Below, piece by piece: positions 44,598 through 53,069 of a DNA stretch of 64,000 bases. The notes below the pieces were generated by a model. That model did no database searches. It saw only the letters and a program-made list of their open reading frames with translations, and was not told where the DNA came from. Each line of letters opens with the position of its first letter. Positions within the stretch are counted from its first letter, which is position 1. The stretch comes from Salegentibacter mishustinae (GTDB taxonomy: Bacteria; Bacteroidota; Bacteroidia; Flavobacteriales; Flavobacteriaceae), in NCBI RefSeq assembly GCF_002900095.1, contig NZ_LLKN01000003.1, forward strand, positions 124,001 through 188,000, read 5' to 3'. The translations under genes were made by a program, and so were the position numbers.

Positions 44598-45922
44598 TAT
44601 TTCCAGGATTTTGTTTTTAGTTTATCCTTATTCATTATTTCCTGAATCTTGCGCTCTTCCCACTCTGAACCATATCCAAATACTGAGAAACCATGAATTG
44701 TTACACCAATCCCCCATCCAAATAACGGGAACCAGAACCATTGGAAGCCCCAGTATGTGCTATAATTTATAAAAATTAAAAATGGGATCACCACGCAATA
44801 AGAGATCAAATTCCCATAAAATTCTTTCATCTCTTTTACTCTTTGCTTTGCTTTAAAATAAGCATTTTCCTCATTGATTTCGTTTGTTTCCATAATTGAT
44901 ATTTGTTTGGTTAATACTGGAATTTTTACTCTAAAAGTTTCTTCAGTTTGATCTATTAGTACTTTTCTCTGAGTAATCTCATTGTACCGATTTACAATAT
45001 TTTGTAAACCCACGCCTTTTCTATTACTCAGTACTTCTTTTTTCTGATAATTGTTCTCGACTACGAGAAATTCGTCTTGTTCATAAATTTTTATCTTGAG
45101 GGGACGATTTTCACTTACAATATTATGCTTAATGGTATTTTCTAAAAGCAGCTGGAGGGAAAGAGGTACCACCTTAGCTTCCTCATTTGAAATTTCTTCG
45201 GGTATTTCAAATTCAATACTGTTTTCGAAACGCATTTTCAATAATTTCATATACGTACTGGCAAATTTCAATTCTTCCTCGAGACTCACTAACTCTTTAT
45301 TTTTTTGCTCCAGAACATAGCGATAAATTTTAGACAAGCCGGTTGTAAATCGTTGCGCCTGGTCTGGATTCTCATCTATAAGTGAAGCCAACACATTGAG
45401 ACTATTAAATAAAAAGTGCGGATCTAATTGATTTTTAAGTGCATCAAATTTTGCGGAAGCTGCCCCGGCAATTATTTTTTGCTCTTTTACTTTCTTTTCC
45501 TGTAAAGCTTTATAGAAATAAATAAGATGAAAAAACAGGGAAATAATGGTAGTAAATAGCAGCGGAAACAAGTATGTATACATTTTTTCGTTTGCTAAAA
45601 ACTCTTGCAGCGGCACGCCTTCGTAGACCACATAATGCAGGACCCGACAAAGGAAAAATCCTATTAAAGTTAAAACTACAGCTCCAAAAGCTCCTAAAAT
45701 CACCTTTTTTAAGGTGGCCTTTTCCCAGGTTATTTTTGCACCAAACCACCAGAAGTAACTGCCGTTAATGAAAGTGAGAATAAAACTATAAGCGAAAAAG
45801 AGAAACCAGGTTTCGAAACTCATAAATTTTTCCAGCTCAAAACCTCCAAAAACCAATTCTAAAGCAATAATGAGAATGGTGATCGCAAGACTAATTTTTA
45901 ATATTTTCAGAAAAAATTTCAT
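44597..45922 (-). CDS. LytS-like sensor histidine kinase with C-terminal 2TM domain
   Basis: A 441-residue inner-membrane kinase. Four helices lie in residues 1-140 (about 10-22, 38-60, 73-95, 117-136), then a His_kinase domain with phospho-acceptor His 169 in NQLDPHFLFNSLNVLASL, an N-box at ENTIKHN (261-267) and a G-box at RKGVGLQNIVNRY. The usual protein would end near residue 340. Here the frame continues into a complete 2TM domain (351-441) that begins right after Met 344 (METNEINEENAYFKAKQR), like the start of a free 2TM gene. It looks like a gene fusion, or Met 344 (44893) may also be used as an internal start. It phosphorylates the LytTR regulator downstream. Confidence 0.9.
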   Translation of the reverse strand: MKFFLKILKISLAITILIIALELVFGGFELEKFMSFETWFLFFAYSFILTFINGSYFWWFGAKITWEKATLKKVILGAFGAVVLTLIGFFLCRVLHYVVYEGVPLQEFLANEKMYTYLFPLLFTTIISLFFHLIYFYKALQEKKVKEQKIIAGAASAKFDALKNQLDPHFLFNSLNVLASLIDENPDQAQRFTTGLSKIYRYVLEQKNKELVSLEEELKFASTYMKLLKMRFENSIEFEIPEEISNEEAKVVPLSLQLLLENTIKHNIVSENRPLKIKIYEQDEFLVVENNYQKKEVLSNRKGVGLQNIVNRYNEITQRKVLIDQTEETFRVKIPVLTKQISIMETNEINEENAYFKAKQRVKEMKEFYGNLISYCVVIPFLIFINYSTYWGFQWFWFPLFGWGIGVTIHGFSVFGYGSEWEERKIQEIMNKDKLKTKSWK

Positions 45923-46113
45923 CGATTTTTATTTACAGAGCTAAGATGCGTGAAAGTAGTCTTCATTACTAATTAATATTTCTGAATTGTAGAAAAACGA
46001 AACTGAACCGTTAAATTCTTTAGAACCGATTTAAACTGCTTACGAAAAACTCTGGTTTAAATTTTCCTTAACATATAAATCAATAATTTAGAAGCTTAAC
46101 CAATACCTAAATT

Positions 46114-46548
46114 ATGAATATTTTTGAAGCTTTACGCCAGGAACATGAAATACAGCGAAACCTGGTCGCCAAACTGGTAGAAACCCACGGCGATACTCAG
46201 GAGCGCAAAAAGATCTTTGAGCAATTAAAACACGAATTGAAGATTCACGCTGATGCGGAAGAAAGGCATTTTTATATCCCACTGATCAAGAAAGACCTTA
46301 CCCAGGAAAAGGCCAGACATAGCGTTGCAGAGCATCACGAGATGGATGAACTTATAGAGCAACTGGAAGATACAGAAATGGACGCTTCAAACTGGCTAAA
46401 GATAGCCAAGGAGCTTGAACATAAGGTAATTCATCATTTAGATGAAGAAGAACAGGAAGTTTTTCAAATGGCAGGGAAAGCATTAACCGATAACCAAAAG
46501 ACTTCGCTTGCTTCAGACTATAATAAGGAAATTAAGAAAATGAGGTAA
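46114..46548 (+). CDS. Hemerythrin HHE domain protein
   Basis: A 144-residue helical protein with the histidine/carboxylate pattern of hemerythrin-like HHE domains: ALRQEHEIQRNLV, IHADAEERHFYIPL, VAEHHEMDELIEQ and HKVIHHLDEEEQEVFQMA. These ligands would hold a di-iron centre that binds oxygen or senses iron, oxygen or nitric oxide. The C-terminus is lysine-rich. It is a lone gene between the kinase operon and the NDH-2 gene, with which it is convergent and shares a terminator. Confidence 0.9.
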   Translation: MNIFEALRQEHEIQRNLVAKLVETHGDTQERKKIFEQLKHELKIHADAEERHFYIPLIKKDLTQEKARHSVAEHHEMDELIEQLEDTEMDASNWLKIAKELEHKVIHHLDEEEQEVFQMAGKALTDNQKTSLASDYNKEIKKMR

Positions 46549-46598
46549 TTCTAAAGAGTTTGACTCTAAACTTGATTGAGAGTGACATTTTTAAAAGC

Positions 46599-46639
46599 AA
46601 AAAAGCAGTAAGCGAGAGATTCACTTAACTGCTTTTTTT
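46599..46639. terminator. Bidirectional terminator between hemerythrin and NDH-2 genes
   Basis: AAAAAAGCAGTAAG pairs with CTTAACTGCTTTTTT (single bulged A) around an eleven-base loop, with A and T runs on both sides. Confidence 0.85.
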
Positions 46640-46656
46640 TCTGCTATATCCCGTTC

Positions 46657-47964
46657 TTATATCTCTTCTTTATCTACTTTCATTTGGTTTTCATAACCTT
46701 TAAACGGTCTGATAATTAGCCTTGCCGCTTTATCATAATTCCAGTAGTTATAAAGCCAGTTAAAGAAGGTGACCAATCGGTTTCTAAACCCAATTAGGAA
46801 CCAAAGGTGCACAAACATCCAGATAAACCAGGCGAAAAATCCGCCAAAGGAACCTTTATCCAGGTCTACCACTGCCCGGTTTCTTCCTACCGTGGCCATA
46901 GTTCCTTTATCTTTATATTTAAAAGGTTCAAGCTTTTTACCTTCTACGATATTCATAATATTTTTGGCCAAATGTTTCCCCTGTTGAATTGCCGGTTGGG
47001 CAACCATTGGATGCCCTTTAGGGTAATCTTCGGTTTGCATTAGGGCAATATCACCAATGGCGAAAATATTTTCATAACCATTAATTTGGTTAAAAGCGTT
47101 TACTTCATACCTATTGGCCTTCTCCACCATTGCTTCTGCTTTTAAACCTTTTACCGGCGCACCGGTTACACCGGCTGCCCAAATAAAGGTTTCGGTTTTA
47201 AGCGCAAGATCGGTGTTGGTTGTTACCAAATGACCGTCATACTCTTCAACCATAGTATTTAAGTGAATTTTCACCCCTAGCTCTTCCAAAAACTCCTGGG
47301 CTCTTTTTGAAGATTTTTCACTCATTGGAGGCAGCACTCTATCCAAACCTTCCAAAAGATGAATATTCATCTCATTTGGATTAATATCAGGGTAATCGTT
47401 TGGAACAATATGGTTTTTGAGTTCGGCAATAGCACCACTAAGCTCTACACCAGTTGGCCCCGCTCCCACTAAAACAAAGTTTAATAGTGCTTTTCTTAAT
47501 TCGGGATCATCGGTAATTACAGCTTGTTCTAAATTTTCCAGTATCAAACTACGAATATTCAATGCCTGCGGCACGGTTTTCATCCACATGCCGTTCTTTT
47601 CAATACTTTTATTTCCGAAGAAATTAGTCTTAGAACCGGTTGCAATCACCAGGTAATCGTAGATCAAATCTCCAATAGAGGTTTCAATCAAGCTTTTTTC
47701 GGGATTTATAGATTTCACCTCGGCCATTCTAAAAAGACATTTCTTACTATTACGTGTAATTTTACGCATAGGATAAGCGATAGAGTCTGGCTCCAGCCCA
47801 GAGGTTGAAACCTGGTAAAGTAAAGGCTGAAAGGTATGATAGTTATGACGGTCTAAAATTACAGTTTGGACATCTTCGCCAAGCAACTTTCTCACTATCG
47901 CCATTCCCGCAAAACCGCCACCAATAATAACGACTCTCGGTAAATTTGTTCTTGGAATATTCAT
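46657..47964 (-). CDS. Type II NADH dehydrogenase-like FAD oxidoreductase (NDH-2)
   Basis: This 435-residue flavoprotein has two dinucleotide-binding motifs, VVIIGGGFAGMAIVRKLL at the N-terminus (FAD) and LVGAGPTGVELSGAIAEL near residue 165 (NADH), and the FAD-closing NIFAIGDIALMQ. Its C-terminal part carries a membrane-binding hydrophobic segment (FFAWFIWMFVHLWFLIGFRN) as in the non-pumping NADH:quinone oxidoreductases. It passes electrons from NADH to menaquinone without moving protons. Upstream of its start lies copy D of the dispersed repeat. Confidence 0.9.
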   Translation of the reverse strand: MNIPRTNLPRVVIIGGGFAGMAIVRKLLGEDVQTVILDRHNYHTFQPLLYQVSTSGLEPDSIAYPMRKITRNSKKCLFRMAEVKSINPEKSLIETSIGDLIYDYLVIATGSKTNFFGNKSIEKNGMWMKTVPQALNIRSLILENLEQAVITDDPELRKALLNFVLVGAGPTGVELSGAIAELKNHIVPNDYPDINPNEMNIHLLEGLDRVLPPMSEKSSKRAQEFLEELGVKIHLNTMVEEYDGHLVTTNTDLALKTETFIWAAGVTGAPVKGLKAEAMVEKANRYEVNAFNQINGYENIFAIGDIALMQTEDYPKGHPMVAQPAIQQGKHLAKNIMNIVEGKKLEPFKYKDKGTMATVGRNRAVVDLDKGSFGGFFAWFIWMFVHLWFLIGFRNRLVTFFNWLYNYWNYDKAARLIIRPFKGYENQMKVDKEEI

Positions 47965-47972
47965 AAGCTTGA

Positions 47973-48000
47973 TTTTACTCGATAATCGAGATTTAGAATA
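47973..48000 (-). repeat. Dispersed intergenic repeat, copy D
   Basis: On the minus strand this reads ATTCTAAATCTCGATTATCG, then AGTAAAA, the same as the right part of copy A. The perfect palindrome CTCGATTATCGAG occupies 47978-47990 and ends 13 bases before the NDH-2 start codon (47964), the same spacing as copy B before its gene. Confidence 0.65.
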
Positions 48001-48183
48001 CGTTAAACTTCAATTTAATGTGCAGTATTCCTTTTTAATAATCAATCCCCGATTTAAAGGATTTTATCCAAATTTAAGTTTTCTCCTGCTTTGCCTGAAA
48101 AAATAAGGGCGCATTAACGATACTTTATACTTTTTTGTAACATTGCAAGCACTTGCGCTACATATAAGTGCTAACCAACTATT

Positions 48184-48678
48184 GTGAATAAGGAATTAGA
48201 ACATCAGTTTGTAACCAACCTGGAAAAGCACCAGAACATTGCGCATAAGATTTGCCGAATCTATACGAACGATCAGGATTCGCACAACGATCTTTTTCAG
48301 GAAATTACCATTCAGCTCTGGAAAGCTTACCCAAAATTTAGAGGCGAAGCAAAGTTTAGCACCTGGATGTATCGTGTTGCACTAAATACTGCAATTACTT
48401 TATACCGAAAGAAAAAGAGAAGTATACCGACTCAGGATTTTGATACAGTAGATTTTAAGATAAAGGCAGAGGAATATGACGATGAAACTGAGCAGCAATT
48501 AAAAGTGATGTATTCTGCAATTCAGGAATTAAATGATATTGAAAAGGCCCTTGTTTTTTTATATCTCGAAGATAAAAATTACAGGGACATTTCTGAAACC
48601 CTTGGTATTACTGAAGTAAATGCAAGAGTGAAGATGAATAGGGTAAAAACAAAATTAAAGAACATTTTAAATCCTTAG
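48184..48678 (+). CDS. Sigma-70 family RNA polymerase sigma factor (ECF-like)
   Basis: A 164-residue sigma factor with region 2 (NDLFQEITIQLWKAYPKFRG, AKFSTWMYRVALNTAITLYR) and region 4 (LVFLYLEDKNYRDISETLGI, TEVNARVKMNRVKTKLKNIL). The start is GTG at 48184; no ATG gives a full region 2. A gene for a four-helix membrane protein follows after six bases, in the position of an anti-sigma factor. The sequence differs clearly from the sigma factor at 41824, so the two regulate different responses. The trigger is unknown. Confidence 0.92.
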   Translation: MNKELEHQFVTNLEKHQNIAHKICRIYTNDQDSHNDLFQEITIQLWKAYPKFRGEAKFSTWMYRVALNTAITLYRKKKRSIPTQDFDTVDFKIKAEEYDDETEQQLKVMYSAIQELNDIEKALVFLYLEDKNYRDISETLGITEVNARVKMNRVKTKLKNILNP

Positions 48679-48684
48679 TGAATA

Positions 48685-49323
48685 ATGGATGGATTGGATT
48701 TATTAAAAAAAGACTGGAAAAAACGAGAAGCTAGCCTTCCGCATCTTTCCTACGACCAAATTTACCAAATGCTATGGAAGCGCTCGTCTTCTATAGTAAA
48801 GTGGATTTTTGTAATTAGTATTATTGAATTTTTATTCTGGGGAGTCATAAACATTTTTATGGCCGATCACGAATATTGGGAAGAAATGGAACAAATTCAC
48901 CTAAAAGAATTTACCGTGGCCACCTATGTAATTAATTATGCCATTACCTTTTTCTTTATCTATTGTTTTTATAAGAATTACCGAAAAATATCTGCTACAG
49001 ATAATGCGGCCGAATTGATGAAAAACATTTTACGCACCAAGAAAACCGTTAAATATTATATAGGCTATATTTTAATTTCCACTGCCCTGGTAGCTTTGAT
49101 CTACACCTATTTTATGATGGATTATCACACATCTAGCACTGTGGTAGATGATATGGAGAAATATAGTTTTACTCCTCTACAGTGGTTAATGTTTGCGGGA
49201 ATTATGATTGGTGGTCTCGCTGTTTTTCTTGGATTAATATGGTTATTTTACCGCGTGGTCTACGGAATTTTACTAAGAAGATTGAATAGAAACTATAAAG
49301 AACTCAAGAAGTTGGAGATTTAG
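48685..49323 (+). CDS. Four-helix membrane protein coupled to a sigma factor
   Basis: This 212-residue protein has no recognised domain. The first ~35 residues are charged and cytoplasmic (LLKKDWKKREASLPHLSYDQ), followed by membrane helices near 38-58, 79-99, 121-142 and 164-190, and a basic tail (LLRRLNRNYKELKKLEI). It lies six bases after the sigma-factor gene and probably works with it, as an anti-sigma or sensor protein, but it lacks RskA or ZAS features. Similar small membrane proteins follow sigma genes in other Flavobacteriia, as far as recalled. Confidence 0.75.
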   Translation: MDGLDLLKKDWKKREASLPHLSYDQIYQMLWKRSSSIVKWIFVISIIEFLFWGVINIFMADHEYWEEMEQIHLKEFTVATYVINYAITFFFIYCFYKNYRKISATDNAAELMKNILRTKKTVKYYIGYILISTALVALIYTYFMMDYHTSSTVVDDMEKYSFTPLQWLMFAGIMIGGLAVFLGLIWLFYRVVYGILLRRLNRNYKELKKLEI

Positions 49324-49344
49324 AAATATCGCGCTCCTATAAAT

Positions 49345-49387
49345 AAAAAATGGCTGTTTGAAATTCTATCAAACAGCCATTTTTTTA
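49345..49387. terminator. Bidirectional terminator
   Basis: AAAAAATGGCTGTTTG pairs perfectly with CAAACAGCCATTTTTT across a nine-base loop; it serves the membrane protein gene and the convergent lpd gene. Confidence 0.92.
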
Positions 49388-49406
49388 TAAGTTATTTTAA
49401 AACCGC

Positions 49407-50813
49407 CTATACGTGAAGTGCACGGTTATCGGTAGCAGCAAGAGCAGCTTCCTTAACGGCTTCAGCGTAAGTTGGATGTGCATGGCTCATTCTGGCTATA
49501 TCTTCTGCAGATGCTCTGTATTCCATTGCAGTAACAGCTTCAGCAATAAGATCGGCAGTACGAGCACCAATCATATGAACGCCTAAAACCTCATCAGTCT
49601 TTTCATCGGCAAGGATCTTTACAAATCCGTCTGTATCTCCACTTGCTCTGGAACGTCCAAGAGCACGCATTGGGAATTTCCCTTCTTTATATTTAACACC
49701 ATCTTCTTTAAGTTGTTCTTCGGTTTTTCCTACCGAAGCAACTTCAGGCCAGGTATAAACAACACCTGGAATTAGGTTATAATCAATATGTGGTTTTTGT
49801 CCGGCGATAGTTTCAGCAACAAAAGTCCCTTCTTCTTCGGCTTTATGAGCCAGCATCACGCCTTTTACCACATCACCAATAGCATAAATGTTATCTGTAT
49901 TGGTTTGTAGATGTTCGTTCACCTCAATTCTACCTTTGTTATCAACTTTTACTCCCGCAGCATCAGCATTTAAACCATCGGTAAAAGGTTTACGTCCTAC
50001 AGAAACAAGACAGTAATCTGCCTTTATTTCAATTTCTTTATCCTTTTTATCGTCGGCTTTTATAATGATTTCATCGCCATTACGCTCTACAGATTTCACT
50101 TTGGTAGAAGTATGGAATTTTACACCTTGTTTCTTAAGCACCTTTTGAAGTTCTTTTGAAAGTGCAGCATCCATGGTAGGAATAATGCGGTCTAAAAATT
50201 CAACAACCGTAACCTCAGCTCCTAAACGACGGTAAACCTGACCTAATTCCAGGCCAATTACACCACCGCCAATTACGACCATGTGTTTAGGAATTTCCTT
50301 TAATTTTAAAGCTTCAGTAGAAGTAATTACTCTTTCTTTATCCAACTCGATAAACGGAAGGTTGGCCGGCTTTGAACCTGTAGCGATAATTGTTTTCGCC
50401 GCTTCAATGGTTTCTGTTTCACCATCGTTTTTTTCAATATTGATGTGGGTTTTATCTTTAAAAGATCCTACGCCTTCAAAAACATCAATCTTATTTTTAT
50501 CCATCAGGAACTTCACTCCATCGCAAGTTTGACTTACTACTGAAGATTTACGCTCCATCATTTTCTCAAGGTTTACTTTCACCTCTCCCGGAATATCTAT
50601 TCCGTGTTCTTCAAAATGTTTTACGGCATCGTGGTAATGGTGAGAGGAATCAAGTAAAGCTTTACTTGGAATACAACCAACATTAAGGCAGGTTCCTCCT
50701 AAAGTTGAATATTTTTCTATGATAGCAGTTTTCATTCCCAGTTGCGCGCAGCGTATAGCGGCCACATATCCTCCAGGGCCAGAACCTATAACTGCAACAT
50801 CATATTTACTCAT
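49407..50813 (-). CDS. lpd: Dihydrolipoyl dehydrogenase
   Basis: A 468-residue flavoprotein from the start at 50813 (MSKYDVAVIGSGPGGYVAAI); a longer frame to 50876 adds a non-conserved 21-residue hydrophobic leader and is rejected. The redox disulfide is in GGTCLNVGCIPSKALL, the NAD motif in VVIGGGVIGLELGQVYRRLG, and the catalytic His-Glu pair in HAHPTYAEAVKEAAL. It reoxidises lipoamide in 2-oxoacid dehydrogenase complexes and glycine cleavage. No E1 or E2 genes are adjacent. It ends in a shared bidirectional terminator. Confidence 0.95.
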   Translation of the reverse strand: MSKYDVAVIGSGPGGYVAAIRCAQLGMKTAIIEKYSTLGGTCLNVGCIPSKALLDSSHHYHDAVKHFEEHGIDIPGEVKVNLEKMMERKSSVVSQTCDGVKFLMDKNKIDVFEGVGSFKDKTHINIEKNDGETETIEAAKTIIATGSKPANLPFIELDKERVITSTEALKLKEIPKHMVVIGGGVIGLELGQVYRRLGAEVTVVEFLDRIIPTMDAALSKELQKVLKKQGVKFHTSTKVKSVERNGDEIIIKADDKKDKEIEIKADYCLVSVGRKPFTDGLNADAAGVKVDNKGRIEVNEHLQTNTDNIYAIGDVVKGVMLAHKAEEEGTFVAETIAGQKPHIDYNLIPGVVYTWPEVASVGKTEEQLKEDGVKYKEGKFPMRALGRSRASGDTDGFVKILADEKTDEVLGVHMIGARTADLIAEAVTAMEYRASAEDIARMSHAHPTYAEAVKEAALAATDNRALHV

Positions 50814-50901
50814 AATTTTGTTTTTTGTGTTGATTTTTGAACAAAGTAAACACAAAAGTACAACTATTCGTGGCAATGACCAATGTGGAAAAAATTATGC
50901 T

Positions 50902-51097
50902 TTAGGCTTTAACATAAACTGTTTTCTTATTAACAAACTCCGTCATTCCATCTTTTGCTAGCTCGCGGCCATAGCCAGATCGCTTATTTACACCAAACGG
51001 AAGCCGGGGATCTGATTTTACAAGTTCATTAACGAAATAGGCACTGTCACTAACCCTGCCCGCCATTTGTGAAAACCGTAGTTCCCAGTCCGAATTT
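50902..51097 (-). pseudogene. Remnant of an aldehyde (succinate-semialdehyde) dehydrogenase gene
   Basis: On the minus strand the last 54 codons before the stop at 50902 encode a typical aldehyde dehydrogenase C-terminus (VKSDPRLPFGVNKRSGYGRE, then LAKDGMTEFVNKKTVYVKA), close to NAD-dependent succinate-semialdehyde dehydrogenases. Just upstream, in another frame, KFGLGTTVFTN matches the GLGASVWT motif that normally lies a few tens of residues earlier; the region between is shortened and stops intervene. The rest of the ~450-residue gene is missing: the Lrp gene begins at 51148. So only the 3' end survives, by deletion plus frameshift. Confidence 0.85.
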
Positions 51098-51147
51098 TAA
51101 TTTCACTGAAAGTTTAAATTTTAAAACAGGGCTGTTTATCTAATGAA

Positions 51148-51606
51148 TTATAACGGCACAGCAGTTGTACTTTTAACCGGTGAAATTATAAAAGTACTCT
51201 GGGTACTTCCAATATGGTCAAGATTGGTGAGTTTAGTTACCATAAATTCTCGATAGGCTTCCATATCTTTTACCAGCACTTTCAAAATATAATCATACTC
51301 ACCACTAACGTGATAACATTCCAGAACTTCAGAAAGCTTTGCGACCTCAGCTTCAAACTTCGTTAGGTAAGACCTGGAATGCTGGATAAGTTTTATCTGA
51401 CAAAAAACCATAAAATTCTTTTCAACCTTTTCGGGAGAAATAAGAGCCACGTAGTTTGAAATAACTTCTTCACGCTCCAGGCGTTTGATTCTCTCAAAAA
51501 CTGCTGTTACCGAAAGCTCCAGCTTGTTAGAAATTTCTTTATTGGTCATTTTACTGTCCTGTTGCAAGTGTTTTAAGATTTGAAGATCTTTTTGGTCTAA
51601 TTTCAT
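51148..51606 (-). CDS. Lrp/AsnC-family transcriptional regulator
   Basis: A 152-residue regulator with an N-terminal winged helix (LDQKDLQILKHLQQDSKMTN, KEISNKLELSVTAVFERIKR) and a C-terminal RAM domain (VFCQIKLIQHSRSYLTKFE, VLECYHVSGEYDYILKVLV). Lrp proteins form oligomers and respond to amino acids. It is divergent from a PLP-dependent sulfur amino-acid lyase gene 157 bases away, which it probably controls, as in similar Lrp-metabolic gene pairs. The 157-base AT-rich gap would hold the operator, but no clear palindrome was picked out. Confidence 0.93.
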   Translation of the reverse strand: MKLDQKDLQILKHLQQDSKMTNKEISNKLELSVTAVFERIKRLEREEVISNYVALISPEKVEKNFMVFCQIKLIQHSRSYLTKFEAEVAKLSEVLECYHVSGEYDYILKVLVKDMEAYREFMVTKLTNLDHIGSTQSTFIISPVKSTTAVPL

Positions 51607-51763
51607 ACTGAAAATTTTTCTAAGCTGAATTTACTGACGCCGAAATATAGATTATAATTCTAATAAATAGAATTTATATAGTTTTATTTACTGAATATAA
51701 TACATCTAATTGACTTTCATTCTTTTTAGGCTTAATTTTATGTAAACTTAAAATTCAGTAAAG

Positions 51764-52966
51764 ATGAAATATAAACCTGCTGATAATATTCAGGATCTTC
51801 AATATTTTGGAGAATATGGAGGTGTAAATCCTTCCATCTCCGATTCCTCTACCTATACGTTTCTTTCGGCAAAAACAATGTTCGATACCTTTGAAGGAAA
51901 TGCAGAAGGCTGCTATCTCTATTCGAGGCATTCCTCGCCTTCAAATTTATATTTGGGCGAAGCGCTTGCAGCAATGGAAGGAACCGAAACCGCAAATGTT
52001 GCTGCAAGTGGGATGGCCGCTATTACTTCCACCCTGCTCCATTTATGCCAGGCTGGCGATCATATTGTTTCCAGCCGAACCGTGTACGGTGGAACCTATG
52101 CTTTTTTGAAGAATTTTATCCCGAAGTTTAATATTCAAACTTCCTTTGTAGATATCACCAATCTGGAACAGGTTGAAGCAGCGATCACCAAAGACACCAA
52201 AGTCCTATACTGCGAATCTGTAAGCAACCCCTTGCTGGAAGTTGCAGATATAGAAGCATTGGCTAAAATCGCGAAAAAACATCAACTTATTATTGTAGTA
52301 GATAACACCTTCTCCCCTCTTTCCATAAGCCCGAAAGAATTGGGTGCCGATGTGGTAATTCATAGTTTAACCAAATTCATTAACGGAAGCAGCGATACGG
52401 TTGGCGGTGTAACCTGCGGCAGCCAGGATTTTATCAACGCACTTCGTAGTGTGAATGATGGCGCTAATATGCTATTAGGCCCCACGATGGATAGTATGCG
52501 AGCGGCTTCGGTTTTAAAGAACTTAAGAACACTACACATTAGGATTAAACAACATAGCAAAAATGCCATGTTCCTGGCCGAGAAATTTCAGCAAGATGGT
52601 TTAAGAACAGTTTATCCAGGTTTAAAAAATCATCCGGGCCATGAAACCTTTAAAAGAATGATGAATCAAGATTATGGGTTTGGAGGTTTATTGACCATAG
52701 ATGTTGGCAGCCTGGAAAAAGCCAATGAATTGATGGAACTTATGCAGGAGAAAAACCTGGGTTACCTAGCGGTAAGTTTAGGTTTTTACAAAACACTTTT
52801 TAGTGCACCCGGTAGTTCTACTTCTTCGGAAATCCCCATAGAAGAACAGGAAAAAATGGGCTTAAGCAATGGTTTAATTCGTTTTTCTATTGGTTTGGAT
52901 AACGATATAGAACGCACTTATAAAATGATGAAATCCTGTATGCAGGAAGTAGGAGTTTTCAAATAA
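51764..52966 (+). CDS. Cys/Met metabolism PLP-dependent enzyme (methionine gamma-lyase-like)
   Basis: This 400-residue enzyme belongs to the trans-sulfuration family: YSRHSSPSNLYLGEALAAME, ANVAASGMAAITSTLLHLC, VVDNTFSPLSISPKELGADV and the PLP lysine at residue 204 in VIHSLTKFINGSSDTVGG. Family members include methionine gamma-lyase, cystathionine gamma-synthase and gamma-lyase and O-acetylhomoserine sulfhydrylase. The linked divergent Lrp regulator and absence of biosynthetic neighbours favour a catabolic lyase releasing methanethiol and ammonia or similar products, but the substrate cannot be settled from motifs alone. Confidence 0.88.
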   Translation: MKYKPADNIQDLQYFGEYGGVNPSISDSSTYTFLSAKTMFDTFEGNAEGCYLYSRHSSPSNLYLGEALAAMEGTETANVAASGMAAITSTLLHLCQAGDHIVSSRTVYGGTYAFLKNFIPKFNIQTSFVDITNLEQVEAAITKDTKVLYCESVSNPLLEVADIEALAKIAKKHQLIIVVDNTFSPLSISPKELGADVVIHSLTKFINGSSDTVGGVTCGSQDFINALRSVNDGANMLLGPTMDSMRAASVLKNLRTLHIRIKQHSKNAMFLAEKFQQDGLRTVYPGLKNHPGHETFKRMMNQDYGFGGLLTIDVGSLEKANELMELMQEKNLGYLAVSLGFYKTLFSAPGSSTSSEIPIEEQEKMGLSNGLIRFSIGLDNDIERTYKMMKSCMQEVGVFK

Positions 52967-53069
52967 AGACAAGCTTAATCATACTTAAAAATAGTTCGGA
53001 TTTAAGGTCTAATTTATGGACAGTATTTCCGAACTTCTTCTTTTTTGTATATTCACAAAAAATAAAACT

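Noticed and set aside
45510-45768. Short frames in both orientations within the kinase gene.
   Set aside because: They lie inside the membrane region of a well-supported kinase and have no recognisable features.
50814-50876. Longer lpd frame with a hydrophobic leader.
   Set aside because: The leader is not conserved in this cytoplasmic enzyme, and the ATG at 50813 directly precedes the FAD motif.
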